In this document: positions 7,097-16,197 of the stretch, piece by piece
Numbering within the stretch: the first letter of the stretch is position 1
Layout of the letters: the number at the start of each line of letters is the position of its first letter
Origin: Micromonospora sp. PLK6-60
Lineage (GTDB): Bacteria; Actinomycetota; Actinomycetes; Mycobacteriales; Micromonosporaceae
Assembly (NCBI RefSeq): GCF_019890675.1
Contig: NZ_JAIOAA010000001.1
Location: forward strand, 558,001-622,000
Length of the DNA stretch: 64,000 nucleotides
Direction of reading: 5' to 3'
Made by a program: the position numbers and the translations under genes
Notes under the pieces: generated by a model
The model's input: only the letters and a program-made list of their open reading frames with translations
Database searches by the model: none
What the model was told of the DNA's origin: nothing

Positions 7097-9352
7097 TCAC
7101 GCTGCGGTGATGGTCCAGAGCAGGTTGGTGCTGCCGTCCCAGCTCCACTGCTTGACCGGGGAGCCGGAGGCGACCTGGCCGCCGCCGTCGAGCACCAGCC
7201 CGGTCGTCCGGTTGGCGATCCGGTAGCGCCGGTTGCCCTGGTCGGTGAGCTGCCACTGTTGGTTGTTGCCGCCGTTCCACGGGGCCTGCTGGGCGGCGGC
7301 GCCGTTGCCGGTCAGGCCGTAGCCGTCCACGACCATGCCGTTGGTGCGGTTGACGATCCGGTGGTACCCGTTGCCCAGGTCGACGACCTGCCACTGCAGG
7401 TTGCTGCTGCTGTCCCAGCTCCACTGCTTGAGCGGCGACCCGGCGGCGACGTTGCCGCCACTGTCCAGGGCGAGTCCGTTCGTCACGTTGGTGATCCGCT
7501 GGTACGTCGCCGGGTTGAAGGTCACCCGCAGCGAGGCGATGGCGTCGTTGTTGCCGGTGTTGCGCAGGTCGGCGTTGTCGCTGTTGAAGGTCCAGCTGGT
7601 GCCGCTGAAGTTGTCGTTGGCGTAGCCGATGAGCTGGTGACCCGCGGTGACCCGGACCGACGAGATGGTCCGCAGGCCGATGCCGGCCGACTGCAACTGC
7701 GCGGCGGTGTAGCTGCCGACCGACAGGTTGGCCCCGCCGTCGTAGCCGGTGTTCTGATAGACGCTGACCGGCGCCGAGACCGTGGCCCCGCCGCCGAGCG
7801 TGGGGATCGGCCCGGTGAAGGTCAGCTTCACCACGTACGCGGAGGCGCTGAACGGCGCGCCGGCCGACGGCATGGTGATCCGCAGCCCGCCGGCGTCCTG
7901 GGTACGGTTCGGCAGGTTGACGTAGCCGCCGGGAGTGGAGTCGAGCAGTTGCACGCCGGCCAGCGAGCTGAGGTTGATCCGGCTCGACGACAGCGTGGTG
8001 ATGGTCAACGAGCTGCCCGGCCAGCCGAGGACGGTGGCGTACAGCACCTGGTTGTTCTTGCTGCGGGTGAACCGGATGTCCTGGGCGGTGCCCGCGCGCG
8101 GCTGGGTGAAGGATCCGCCGCCCATCTGGGTCGGCCCCTCGCCGTGGGTCGTCCAGGCCCGGGTGGCGTAGACGGACTCGCCGAAGCGCCGCAGGTAGTC
8201 GCCCATGCCGAGCAGGACGGTGCGCTGCCCGGCGGGAATGGTGCCGTCCGCCATCGGCGCGATGTTGAGCACCATGTTGCCGTTCTTGCTGACCCGGTCG
8301 ATGAGCGAGTGCAGCATCTGGTTGACCGAGTAGTAGCCGATCCCGGTGGTGTAGCACCAGCTGGAGCTGCTGATGCTGTCGTCGGTGAGCCAGTAGGGCT
8401 CGCGCAGCGCGGCGGGGCCGCCTCGTTCGTAGTCGTAGACCGTGCCGCCGCGCTCCAGGCCGTCCTTGTAGGTGGCGACGACCTCCTTGTCCCAGGCCAC
8501 CGCGCGGTTGTAGTAGTACGCCAGGAACCGCAGGCGCTGCGCCTCGCTGATCCGGGCCAGGTCGAAGTCCTGCCAGATGACGTCCGGCTGGGCCTGGTCG
8601 ATGACCTCCCGCAGCTTGTCGAACCAGAGCTGCTCCTGGGCGGCGGTGCCCAGTTGGCCGTAGAGCTTGCGCAGGCTCGGATCGGACTGTTGCGGCGCCC
8701 ACTGGTAGAAGCCGGTGAAGTTGAAGGCGTGGTGCATGGCGACGAAGACCTTCAGGCCCCGGGCCCGGATCGCGTCGGTGTGCAGCCGCAACAGGTCCAG
8801 CCGCGGCCCACGGGCCACCGAGTTCCACTCGTTGACCTGGCTGTTCCACATGGAGAAGCCGTCGTGGTGCTCGGCCACCGGGCCGGCGAACCGGGCGCCG
8901 GCGTCGACGAACAACTGCGCCCAGTCGGCCGGGTCGAAGTTGCCGCCGGCCGAGCGCAGCCGGGGCGCGAACTGCACGAACCGGCCCGACCGGTCGTTCG
9001 CCCCGTTGATGAAGTTGTGGTACGGCCAGACCGACGGATCGCCGTACGTGTTGCGGTGGTGGTTGTTCTCGTTCGAGCCCGGGTTGTACATGTTGCGCGG
9101 GTACCACTCGTTGGCGAACGCCGGGACGCTGAACACGCCCCAGTGGTAGTAGATGCCGAACTTGGCGTCCTGGAACCATTCCGCCGCGGCGGGGTGCTGC
9201 CCCACCGACGCCCACGTCTCGGCATAGCTGGACGGTCCGGGGATGGCGGCACGGACGGGCAGGGGACGCAGGAGGCCGCCGACGGCTGCCGCGGCGCCAC
9301 CGGCGCCGATGGCGGCCAGCAGCGAGCGTCGGGTGAGCGGGGGACGGGACAT
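7097..9352 (-). CDS. Tat-exported GH29 alpha-L-fucosidase with crystallin-like and ricin-type lectin domains
   Basis: This 751-residue protein starts at an ATG after GGAAGGGAT. The N-terminus (MSRPPLTRRSLLAAIGAGG) is a twin-arginine signal. The GH29 barrel is recognised by KFGIYYHWGVFSVPAFANEW, EHHDGFSMWNS and VIWQDFDLA, the last carrying the likely nucleophile aspartate. GH29 enzymes retain configuration and release alpha-L-fucose from xyloglucan, mucin-like or other glycans. After the barrel-associated sandwich comes a short domain (VSVYQNTGYDGGANLSVGSY, about residues 535-620) resembling a beta/gamma-crystallin fold, then a ricin B-type trefoil (about 625-751) with repeated QWSWD or QQAPWN motifs. 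The two fucosidase families with different binding modules, 1.6 kb apart and with matching operators, suggest joint action on one fucosylated polymer. Confidence 0.9.
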   Translation of the reverse strand: MSRPPLTRRSLLAAIGAGGAAAAVGGLLRPLPVRAAIPGPSSYAETWASVGQHPAAAEWFQDAKFGIYYHWGVFSVPAFANEWYPRNMYNPGSNENNHHRNTYGDPSVWPYHNFINGANDRSGRFVQFAPRLRSAGGNFDPADWAQLFVDAGARFAGPVAEHHDGFSMWNSQVNEWNSVARGPRLDLLRLHTDAIRARGLKVFVAMHHAFNFTGFYQWAPQQSDPSLRKLYGQLGTAAQEQLWFDKLREVIDQAQPDVIWQDFDLARISEAQRLRFLAYYYNRAVAWDKEVVATYKDGLERGGTVYDYERGGPAALREPYWLTDDSISSSSWCYTTGIGYYSVNQMLHSLIDRVSKNGNMVLNIAPMADGTIPAGQRTVLLGMGDYLRRFGESVYATRAWTTHGEGPTQMGGGSFTQPRAGTAQDIRFTRSKNNQVLYATVLGWPGSSLTITTLSSSRINLSSLAGVQLLDSTPGGYVNLPNRTQDAGGLRITMPSAGAPFSASAYVVKLTFTGPIPTLGGGATVSAPVSVYQNTGYDGGANLSVGSYTAAQLQSAGIGLRTISSVRVTAGHQLIGYANDNFSGTSWTFNSDNADLRNTGNNDAIASLRVTFNPATYQRITNVTNGLALDSGGNVAAGSPLKQWSWDSSSNLQWQVVDLGNGYHRIVNRTNGMVVDGYGLTGNGAAAQQAPWNGGNNQQWQLTDQGNRRYRIANRTTGLVLDGGGQVASGSPVKQWSWDGSTNLLWTITAA

Positions 9353-9411
9353 GGCGATCCCTTCCGGAACACGGTGGTGGGTGGGGTGGTGGGGTAGCTC
9401 AGGCGCCCGAT

Positions 9412-9448
9412 ACATCAGACGTTAAGCGCTTCCATCGCATAACGTCAA
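9412..9448 (-). promoter_or_regulatory. GH29 promoter with overlapping GntR-type operator
   Basis: On the minus strand TTGACG (9443-9448) is followed after 18 bases by TAACGT (9419-9424). The operator half-site ACATCAGACG in plus-strand orientation (9412-9421) overlaps the -10 box. A bound regulator would block polymerase, so repression is the likely mode. Confidence 0.65.
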
Positions 9449-9519
9449 TGCCTTGGCTGGGCCAGACCACGCGCCGCTGGGCGGGATTCCGGCGAGGAGC
9501 GCCCGCAGCTCGGCGCCAC

Positions 9520-9529
9520 ACATCAGACG
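9520..9529. promoter_or_regulatory. additional GntR-type operator half-site
   Basis: ACATCAGACG is an exact copy of the half-site in the GH29 promoter, 108 bp further upstream. It mirrors the pair of sites in front of the GH95 gene. Confidence 0.5.
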
Positions 9530-9821
9530 AATGAGCCGGCCCACCGGCCAGGGCAGGCTGCGCGGGACGAGCGCGCGGGACCATATGGGAACGCTAACAT
9601 CGACCAGTTTGAAGTTGCCAGCGGCCTGCACGGCACCGCGCCAGCGCCTGACCCGGAGACCGCGGCCGATCCGAATCGGCGGGCTCAGCCGGGAACTTCC
9701 CGGCCCAACGACCCGACTACGTCACCTGAGAGCGGTACGAGGGTCCGCACCGACGCGGAGCCGAGAAGGTCGTGCCCACGTCAACGCCCGCGCCACGCGC
9801 CGGAACACGGATCGGATCACC

Positions 9822-11282
9822 ATGTCTGTCACTGAGCTGTCCGGCGAACTGCCGCCGGACCCCACCGCGCCCGCCACCGAACCCGCCCGGCCGGCACGGC
9901 GTTCGTCGGCGCTGGCGGCCCTGCTGCTGCGCCTGCACTTCTACGCCGGCGTGCTGGTCGCCCCCTTCCTCGTCGTGGCCGCCCTGACCGGCCTGGCATA
10001 CACCGTCACCCCGCAACTGGACCAGGTCCGCTACGGCGACACGCTCACCACCGCCCGCACCGGCGACCAGCCGCGCCCGCTGGCCGAGCAGATCGCCGCC
10101 GCGCGGGCGACGCACCCCGACGGCGCGCTGGCCGCCGTGCAACCGGGCACCGACGAGCGGACCACCCGCGTCGTCTTCGCCCAACCCGAGCTGGGCGACC
10201 GGCAGCACACCGTCTACGTCGACCCGTACACCGCGCGGGTCACCGGACAGCTCACCACCTGGTGGGGCTCGACGCCGGCCACCACCTGGCTCGACGACCT
10301 GCACCGCAACCTGCACCTGGGCGACCTCGGCCGGCACTACTCCGAGATCGCCGCGAGCTGGCTGTGGGTGGTGGCGCTGGGCGGACTGGTGCTGTGGTGG
10401 CGACGGCGCGGACCGGCCCGCCGCCGGTTGGCGCACCTGTTCGTGCCGGACCTCTCCGCCGGCCGGGGCGTACGCCGTACCCGCGGCTGGCACGCGACCA
10501 CCGGGGTCTGGCTCGCCGTCGGCCTGCTCTTCCTCTCCGCCACCGGCCTGACCTGGTCCCGCTACGCCGGGGCCCACTTCGGCGAGGGCCTCGACGCCCT
10601 GCGGGCCGGCACCCCGGAGATCTCCACCGCCCTCGCCGGCCCGCCCGCCGGAGAGGGCGGCCCGCACCAGCACGGCGGCACGCCGACCGGGGCGGCGGCG
10701 GACCCGGCGACGTACGACCGGGTGCTGGCGGTGGCCCGCGACGCCGGCCTGTCCGGCCCAGTGGAGATCGCCGCGGCGGAGCAGGCCGGCACCGCCTGGC
10801 TGGTGGCCCAGATCGACAACACCTGGCCGGTCGGCTACGACCGGATCGCGGTGGATCCGGCCACCGGCGACGTCACGGCCCGCAGCGACTTCGCCGACTG
10901 GCCGATGCTGGCGAAGCTCAGCAAACTCGGCGTCCAGGCCCACATGGGTCAGCTCCTGGGGCCGGTCAACCAGATCCTGCTCGCCGCCCTCGCCCTCGGC
11001 CTGCTCTGCGTCGTCGTCTGGGGCTACCGGATGTGGTGGCAGCGCCGTCCCACCCGCGCCGACCGCCGCGCCCCGCTCGGCGCCGCACCGGATCGCGGCG
11101 GCCTGCGCGGGCTGCCGCGCTGGGCGTTGCTGCTCGGTGTGCCGCTGACCGCCGCCGTGGGCTGGGCGCTGCCCTGGTTCGGCGGCCCGCTGCTCGGCTT
11201 CCTGGTCATCGACCTCGTGGTGGGGGCGGTGCGGCGACGCCGGCCGGCCGTCCCGGTCAGCCCCGCTCCGGCCGGCCGCTGA
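9822..11282 (+). CDS. PepSY-associated transmembrane protein
   Basis: The 486-residue protein has the layout of the PepSY-TM family: a cytoplasmic N-terminus rich in proline and alanine, a first membrane helix (LRLHFYAGVLVAPFLVVAAL), an outside PepSY domain, a second helix near WLWVVALGGLVLWW followed by a basic loop, a third near TTGVWLAVGLLFLSATGLTW, a second PepSY region and C-terminal helices (NQILLAALALGLLCVVVWGY and a final pair). Members often sit with iron-siderophore or copper genes and are proposed to act in metal reduction or transport, but the biochemistry is unsettled. A histidine cluster (GGPHQHGGT) lies in the second outer loop. It is convergent with a CopC-like protein, consistent with a metal role. 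The ATG was chosen as the first residue before recognisable sequence; its ribosome-binding site is weak. Confidence 0.8.
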   Translation: MSVTELSGELPPDPTAPATEPARPARRSSALAALLLRLHFYAGVLVAPFLVVAALTGLAYTVTPQLDQVRYGDTLTTARTGDQPRPLAEQIAAARATHPDGALAAVQPGTDERTTRVVFAQPELGDRQHTVYVDPYTARVTGQLTTWWGSTPATTWLDDLHRNLHLGDLGRHYSEIAASWLWVVALGGLVLWWRRRGPARRRLAHLFVPDLSAGRGVRRTRGWHATTGVWLAVGLLFLSATGLTWSRYAGAHFGEGLDALRAGTPEISTALAGPPAGEGGPHQHGGTPTGAAADPATYDRVLAVARDAGLSGPVEIAAAEQAGTAWLVAQIDNTWPVGYDRIAVDPATGDVTARSDFADWPMLAKLSKLGVQAHMGQLLGPVNQILLAALALGLLCVVVWGYRMWWQRRPTRADRRAPLGAAPDRGGLRGLPRWALLLGVPLTAAVGWALPWFGGPLLGFLVIDLVVGAVRRRRPAVPVSPAPAGR

Positions 11283-11286
11283 CCCG

Positions 11287-11323
11287 CCGGGCTCGGCCGA
11301 TCCCCCGGATCGGTCGAGCCCGG
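11287..11323. terminator. strong bidirectional terminator between convergent PepSY and CopC-like genes
   Basis: CCGGGCTCG-G-CCGATCC pairs with GGATCGG-T-CGAGCCCGG, a 17-bp stem with a single G-T wobble and a 3-base loop. It fills the 53-bp gap between the two stop codons. Confidence 0.8.
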
Positions 11324-11335
11324 ACCCGGGCCCGC

Positions 11336-13318
11336 TCAGCTCAGGTCGAGCGTGTACGACGCGGTGTGCACCGTCCCGTCGACCTGGAAGTCGAAGAACG
11401 CCCGGTACCGGCCGGCGCTCGGCGCGGTCAGCCAGACCTTGACCGCGCCGTCGACCAGTTCCGGCTCCGGGTGCACGTGCACGTAGCCGAGATCCCCTTC
11501 CCGCACCACGACCAGATGCCCGTACGCGCCCAGGTAGCGCTCCAGCGGCACCGGGCCGGCCGGGCCGGTGCGGCCCACCCGGAACAGCAGCGGCACGGAC
11601 ACGCCGACGGTGGGCGTGCCGTCCAACGCCACCGTGAACGGCCCGGTGCGCGCCTGCGGCTGCGGCGGCGGCAGTTCCGCCGGGGCGTGCGCGCCCGGCA
11701 CGTGGTGGTCGACGCCCAGGACCAGCGGCAACGCGCTGCCCTCGGCCGTGGTCACCGAGAAGTCGGCGTAGACACGGTAGGTGCCGGCCCGGGCCAGCCG
11801 CAGCGGGACGCTCCACGTCCCGTCGGCGGCCATGGTGGGGTGCAGGTGCTGGTAGCCGCTCAGGTCGCGGCCCACCACGATCAGGTGCAGCGGCTTGTCG
11901 TGGACGACGGTGAACCGGGTCGCCGCCTGGCGGTCGGCCCCGACGATCCGGAACCGGTAGTCCACACCCGCCCCGGCCGGCTGGGACCGCCGCTGCGGCT
12001 CCAGGGTGTACCCGGCGGCGCTGACCGTCGTCCCGGCCGGCTGCGTCTGGTCCGCGCCGCCGTCACCCGGGTGGGTGTGCGCGCCGGCGCCCGCCGCGTG
12101 CTGGTGTCCGGCCCCCACCGCCGCACCGGCGGCCGGCCCGCTGGTGGCTGCCGGCGGGGTCGGTGTGCCGGCGGCGGTGCTCCCGTTGGCGGCGCCGACC
12201 CGGCCGAGCCCGAAGCCGGCCACCAGGGCCACCACCACCCCGCCGACGACCAGCGCGAGCCGCACGTCGCTCAGCCGACGCCCGGGCGGTCCGTCGTCCG
12301 CACCGGACGGGGGCGAGGAGCCGGCCGCCGGCGGCGGCTCGTCGACCGTCGCGGTGCGGGCCGACGCGTCCGGCTCTCCGGCCGGGGCGGCCGTCCGCGC
12401 GGTGACCGGCGCGCCGCGCTTGCGCGCCGCCGCGAGGGTGGTCGAGCGTCCCTTGCCGCCGCTCCGGGCGCCGGCCGCCCCCGTTCCGCCTCCGGCCCGG
12501 GTTCCGCCGCCGCGCGGGCGGGCGGTCCCCGCCGGGCCGCGGGGCCGGCCGGTGGTCCGGCCCGCCGGGGCGGTGCGGCGGCGCCAGCCGACGACACCGG
12601 CCGCCGCGGCGGCGGCCACCAGCCACCCGGACCAGGCGAGCCAGCCGGGCCCACCGTCGTCGGTCCGGGCCGTCGGCGCGGCGGCCGGCGCGGGCGGGGC
12701 CGACGACACCGGGGACGCCACCGGCGGGGGCGCCGCCGCGGACTGCCCACCGGAGCCGTGCCCGGCGTCCGCGTGCTGGTCGGCGGCGGCCACCAGCGCC
12801 GGGTCCGGCTGGTTGGTCGGCGGCTGCCAGCCCTGCGGCGCCGCCGTCACCGGCCCGGTGTAGCGGAACTTCATCGTGCCGCGCACCGCCTCGCCGTCCG
12901 AGGCCACCGACAGGTACGTCACCGAGTACTCCCCCACCGCCGGCAGGTGCGCCACGGTGACCACCGCCGGGAAGCCCGTCGCGTACTCGCGCGGCTCGAA
13001 CTTCCCGTCGACCAGGAAGTATTCCCGGACGGGCTGGGCCAGCGGCTTGGGTGACCCGTGCGCCCAGCCGTTGTCGACCCGGCCGCCGCCCGGCGCGGTG
13101 ACGGTGAAGTAGGCGTTGCCGGCGACCTGCTCGGTGAAGTAGAGCTCCACCGCCGTCAGCGGCCGGTCCACCGTGGCCCCCTCGGCCGGGGTGGACATCG
13201 CCAGGGTGCCGTGCGCCGCCGCGGGCGGGGCGAGCCCGAGGACGGCGACCGCGCAGGCGAGCACGACGGCGAACAGGCCCGCGACGGCGCGCCCGGGAGC
13301 CGGAGAGAGACGACGCAT
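11336..13318 (-). CDS. membrane-anchored CopC-domain protein fused to a histidine-rich exported metal-handling domain
   Basis: The 660-residue protein starts at an ATG after GGGAGGATG. After a Sec signal ending PPAAA the mature chain begins HGTLAMSTPAEGATV, the CopC copper-binding start, with the domain running to about residue 155. A low-complexity linker leads to a first membrane helix (about 205-228) and a basic Arg/Gly/Pro-rich stretch of about 100 residues, then a second helix (RLALVVGGVVVALVAGFGL). A His-rich segment (HQHAAGAGAHTHPGDGG) and two beta-sandwich repeats follow, with DKPLHLIVVGRDLSGYQHLH and LVVVREGDLGYVHVHPEPE. The C-terminal part is usually a separate secreted protein in actinobacteria. 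The predicted topology puts both metal-type domains outside and the basic linker inside, so the fusion looks functional rather than an accident. Metal specificity, copper being most likely, is an inference. Confidence 0.75.
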   Translation of the reverse strand: MRRLSPAPGRAVAGLFAVVLACAVAVLGLAPPAAAHGTLAMSTPAEGATVDRPLTAVELYFTEQVAGNAYFTVTAPGGGRVDNGWAHGSPKPLAQPVREYFLVDGKFEPREYATGFPAVVTVAHLPAVGEYSVTYLSVASDGEAVRGTMKFRYTGPVTAAPQGWQPPTNQPDPALVAAADQHADAGHGSGGQSAAAPPPVASPVSSAPPAPAAAPTARTDDGGPGWLAWSGWLVAAAAAAGVVGWRRRTAPAGRTTGRPRGPAGTARPRGGGTRAGGGTGAAGARSGGKGRSTTLAAARKRGAPVTARTAAPAGEPDASARTATVDEPPPAAGSSPPSGADDGPPGRRLSDVRLALVVGGVVVALVAGFGLGRVGAANGSTAAGTPTPPAATSGPAAGAAVGAGHQHAAGAGAHTHPGDGGADQTQPAGTTVSAAGYTLEPQRRSQPAGAGVDYRFRIVGADRQAATRFTVVHDKPLHLIVVGRDLSGYQHLHPTMAADGTWSVPLRLARAGTYRVYADFSVTTAEGSALPLVLGVDHHVPGAHAPAELPPPQPQARTGPFTVALDGTPTVGVSVPLLFRVGRTGPAGPVPLERYLGAYGHLVVVREGDLGYVHVHPEPELVDGAVKVWLTAPSAGRYRAFFDFQVDGTVHTASYTLDLS

Positions 13319-13465
13319 CAGAGCATCCTCCCGGGCGTCGAGTTTTAATCAAGGCATCGGCATCTTTTTATTCAGATGATAAAAGTTCTGTGACGCGCGG
13401 ACTTATCATCCGGGCCGGGGCCCGGAAGCCTTTGTGCCATCGGGCGCCAGACGGAGGGAGGGACG

Positions 13466-14422
13466 GTGACGGCAGCGGCGGACGTGGTGGTCGTCGGCGG
13501 TGGCGTCGTCGGGATGACCGCGGCGCTGGCCCTCCAGGCACGCGGGGCGCGGGTGACCGTGCTGGCGGCCGACGACCCGGCGGACACGGTGTCCACGGTG
13601 GCCGCCGCCGTCTGGTATCCGAGCCACACCGACGAGGACCCCCGGGTGCTGCGCTGGGCCTGGGAGACCCGCGCCGAGCTGGGCCGCCAGGCCGCCGCCG
13701 GGGTGCCGGGGGTGGTCGAACGGCCGACCCGGATGCTGCTGCGCCGGCCGCACGCCGGGCCGCCGTGGTGGGCGCCGGCGTGCCCGGACCTGGTGGCGGA
13801 GCCGGCCCCGCCGCCGTACACCGGGCAGCTGCGGTTCACCGCGCCCACCGTGGAGATGACGCCCTACCTGGCCTGGCTGCGGCAGCGGCTGACGGCCGGC
13901 GGCGGCCAGCTGCTGCGCCGCCGGGTGCGTCGGCTGGCCGACGCGTTCGACACCGCGCCGACGCTTGTCAACGCCACCGGCCTGGCCGCCGGGCGGCTCG
14001 CCGCCGACCCGGCCGTGCACCCGGTGCGCGGACACGTGGTGCTGGTGGCCAACCCGGGCCTGACCGTCTCCGTCCGCGACGAGGACGACCCGGCCGGGAT
14101 CACCTACGTGCACCCGCGCCGGCACGACGTGGTGCTCGGCGGCACGTACCAGCCGGGGGTGGCGCACACCGCGCCCGACCCGGACACGGCGGCGGCGATC
14201 CGGCGCCGCTGTGTCGCGCTGGTGCCGGAGCTGGCGGCGGCCCCGGTGCGCGGCGAGCGGATCGGGCTGCGGCCGGCCCGCCACGGCGGCCCGCGGGTCG
14301 AGGTGGACCCGGCGGGCCCGCCCGGCGGCCGGCTGGTGCACGCGTACGGCCACGGCGGGGCCGGGGTGACCCTGTCCTGGGGGTGCGCCGCCGAGGTGGC
14401 GGAGCTGGCCCTGGGCGGTTGA
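13466..14422 (+). CDS. D-amino-acid oxidase (FAD-dependent)
   Basis: The 318-residue protein starts at a GTG after GGAGGGAGGGACG. It opens with the FAD-binding Rossmann motif VVVVGGGVVGMTAALALQ and ends with YGHGGAGVTLSWG, the conserved C-terminal FAD/substrate motif of D-amino-acid and D-aspartate oxidases. AAVWYPSH and the arginine in GLRPARHGG (carboxylate binding in the family) are also present. The length matches the family (about 320-345). The reaction is oxidative deamination of D-amino acids to 2-oxo acids with release of ammonia and hydrogen peroxide. No operon partner: it is divergent from the CopC gene and convergent with the ABC exporter, whose stop is 12 bp away. Confidence 0.88.
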   Translation: MTAAADVVVVGGGVVGMTAALALQARGARVTVLAADDPADTVSTVAAAVWYPSHTDEDPRVLRWAWETRAELGRQAAAGVPGVVERPTRMLLRRPHAGPPWWAPACPDLVAEPAPPPYTGQLRFTAPTVEMTPYLAWLRQRLTAGGGQLLRRRVRRLADAFDTAPTLVNATGLAAGRLAADPAVHPVRGHVVLVANPGLTVSVRDEDDPAGITYVHPRRHDVVLGGTYQPGVAHTAPDPDTAAAIRRRCVALVPELAAAPVRGERIGLRPARHGGPRVEVDPAGPPGGRLVHAYGHGGAGVTLSWGCAAEVAELALGG

Positions 14423-14433
14423 CCGGGCGCCGG

Positions 14434-16197
14434 TCAGCGGCCGGTCCCGCCGTGCCAGGAGCGCCACAGGGCGGCGTAGGCGCCCCCGGCGCGCACCAGC
14501 TCGTCGTGGCTGCCGAGCTCGGTGATCCGGCCGTCCTCCAGCACCGTCACCCGGTCGGCGTCGTGGGCGGTGTTGAGCCGGTGCGCGATGGCGATGACGG
14601 TGCGCCCGGTGACCACGGCGGCGAGCGACCGCTCGGTACGCCGGGCGGTGGTCGGGTCGAGCGCGGCGGTGGCCTCGTCGAGGATCAGCGTGTGCGGGTC
14701 GGCCAGCACGACCCGGGCCAGCGCGAGCTGCTGGGCGTCGGCGGCGGCCAGTTCGCGCCCACCGTCGCCGACCGGGGTGTCCAGGCCCTGCGGCAGGCCC
14801 TCATACCAGTCCGCGCCCACCGCCGCCAGCGCGGCGCGCATCTGCTCGTCGGTCGCGCCGGGCGCGGCGAAGGCGAGGTTGTCGCGCAGCGAGCCGATGA
14901 AGACGTGGTGTTCCTGCGTGACCAGGGCGATCCGGCGGCGCCGCTGCGCCGGGTCCAGGTCGGTGACCGGGCGACCGTCGACGCTGACCACGCCCTCGCG
15001 GGGCGCGTCGATGCCGGCGAGCAGCCGGGCGAGGGTGGACTTCCCGGCGCCCGAGGGGCCGACGACGGCGAGCCGCTCGCCGGGGCGTACCTCGAGGTCG
15101 ATGCCGTGCAGCACGTCGGGACCGTCGCCGTAGGAGTATCGCGCGCCGCGCACCACGAGCCGCTGGGCCTTCCCACCGCGCGGCTCGGGCACCGCCGGCG
15201 CGGCCGGGCCGGCGCGGTCCGGCGCCGGCTGGCCCACGCCGACCACCCGGGCGAACGAGGCCAACCCGCGTTGCGCCTGCTCCACCTGCTGGAGCAGCTG
15301 GTCCATCGGGTCGACCGCCTGCTGGAGATAGAGCGCGGCGGCCACCACCGCGCCGAGCGTCACCGTGCCGTCGGCCAGCAGGAAACCACCGGTGAGCAGC
15401 ACCGCGGCGATCGGCAGCGGGTAGCTTGCCTCCACCACCGGGAAGAAGACCGACCGCAGCGCCAGGGTGGCCCGGCGGGCCTCCCACACCCGGCGGATGC
15501 GCCGCCGGCCGTACGCGACGCGGTCGCCGTCGAGGCGCAGCGCCTCGACGGTGCGGGCGCCCTCCGCGGTGGTGGTCAGCGCCTCGGTCAGCTCGGCGGT
15601 CGCCGCCCCCTCGGCGAGGTACGCCGGCCGGGCGCGGCGCAGGTACCAGCGGGTGACCGCGGCGATCGACGGCAGCCCGGCCAGGGCGACCAGGCCGAGC
15701 AGCGGGTGCAGCAGGAAGATCGCGCCGAACAGCAGCAGCAGCTGGGTGGCGGCGATGACGATGACGGGCAGCACGTCCCGGACCGTGGTGCCGACGGTCG
15801 TCACGTCGACCGAGCTGCGGGTGGCGAGGTCACCGGTGCCGGCCCGCTCGACGACGGAGACCGGCAGGTCCAGCGCCCGCGACACGAACCGCTCGCGCAG
15901 CCGGGCGATGGCCCGCTCACCCAGCCGGTGGCCGGCGTACCGGGCGTACCGGACGAGCAGGCCCTGGGCCAGCACGCAGCAAGCGATGGCGAGGGCCAGC
16001 CGGTCCACGGTGGCGGCGCCGGCGCCGGCGGTGACCTCGTCCACGATCCGGCCGAGCAGCCACGGCGGGGCGAGCCCGGCGACCGCGGCGGCGCCGTGCA
16101 GCACCAGCATGCCGGCGACCGCGCGGCGGTCCCGGGCGATCAGGTCCCGGGCCGCCCGGCGCACCGCCGTCCGGTCGGCGACGGGCAGGCCGGTCAT
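14434..16197 (-). CDS. ABC exporter half-transporter with canonical Walker motifs and degenerate signature motif
   Basis: The 587-residue protein has an N-terminal six-helix exporter domain (about 1-310) and a C-terminal nucleotide-binding domain. Walker A is normal (VVGPSGAGKSTLARLL), as are Walker B with the catalytic glutamate (HTLILDEATAALD) and the switch histidine (IAIAHRL). The signature motif, normally LSGGQ, is replaced by ELAAADAQQLALAR. Its ATG overlaps the stop of the upstream half-transporter by 4 bases (ATGA), so the two are translationally coupled and almost certainly form a heterodimer. The upstream partner has the opposite defect, leaving one complete ATP site made from this Walker A and the partner's signature. 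The substrate is unknown; the family exports lipids, peptides or drugs. Confidence 0.87.
   Translation of the reverse strand: MTGLPVADRTAVRRAARDLIARDRRAVAGMLVLHGAAAVAGLAPPWLLGRIVDEVTAGAGAATVDRLALAIACCVLAQGLLVRYARYAGHRLGERAIARLRERFVSRALDLPVSVVERAGTGDLATRSSVDVTTVGTTVRDVLPVIVIAATQLLLLFGAIFLLHPLLGLVALAGLPSIAAVTRWYLRRARPAYLAEGAATAELTEALTTTAEGARTVEALRLDGDRVAYGRRRIRRVWEARRATLALRSVFFPVVEASYPLPIAAVLLTGGFLLADGTVTLGAVVAAALYLQQAVDPMDQLLQQVEQAQRGLASFARVVGVGQPAPDRAGPAAPAVPEPRGGKAQRLVVRGARYSYGDGPDVLHGIDLEVRPGERLAVVGPSGAGKSTLARLLAGIDAPREGVVSVDGRPVTDLDPAQRRRRIALVTQEHHVFIGSLRDNLAFAAPGATDEQMRAALAAVGADWYEGLPQGLDTPVGDGGRELAAADAQQLALARVVLADPHTLILDEATAALDPTTARRTERSLAAVVTGRTVIAIAHRLNTAHDADRVTVLEDGRITELGSHDELVRAGGAYAALWRSWHGGTGR

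Larger units (their letters stand above)
9353..9821. other. 469-bp intergenic region between divergent GH29 and PepSY genes
   Basis: It contains the GH29 promoter and operator (9412-9448) and another operator half-site (9520-9529). No gene was seen. A promoter for the PepSY gene was not identified. Confidence 0.6.

Noticed and set aside
13319-13465. ECF41-type promoter at the TGTGACG near 13389
   Set aside because: The minus-strand CGTCACA is present, but the -10 element at 16 bases is AATA; the region is better read as an ordinary AT-rich divergent promoter.
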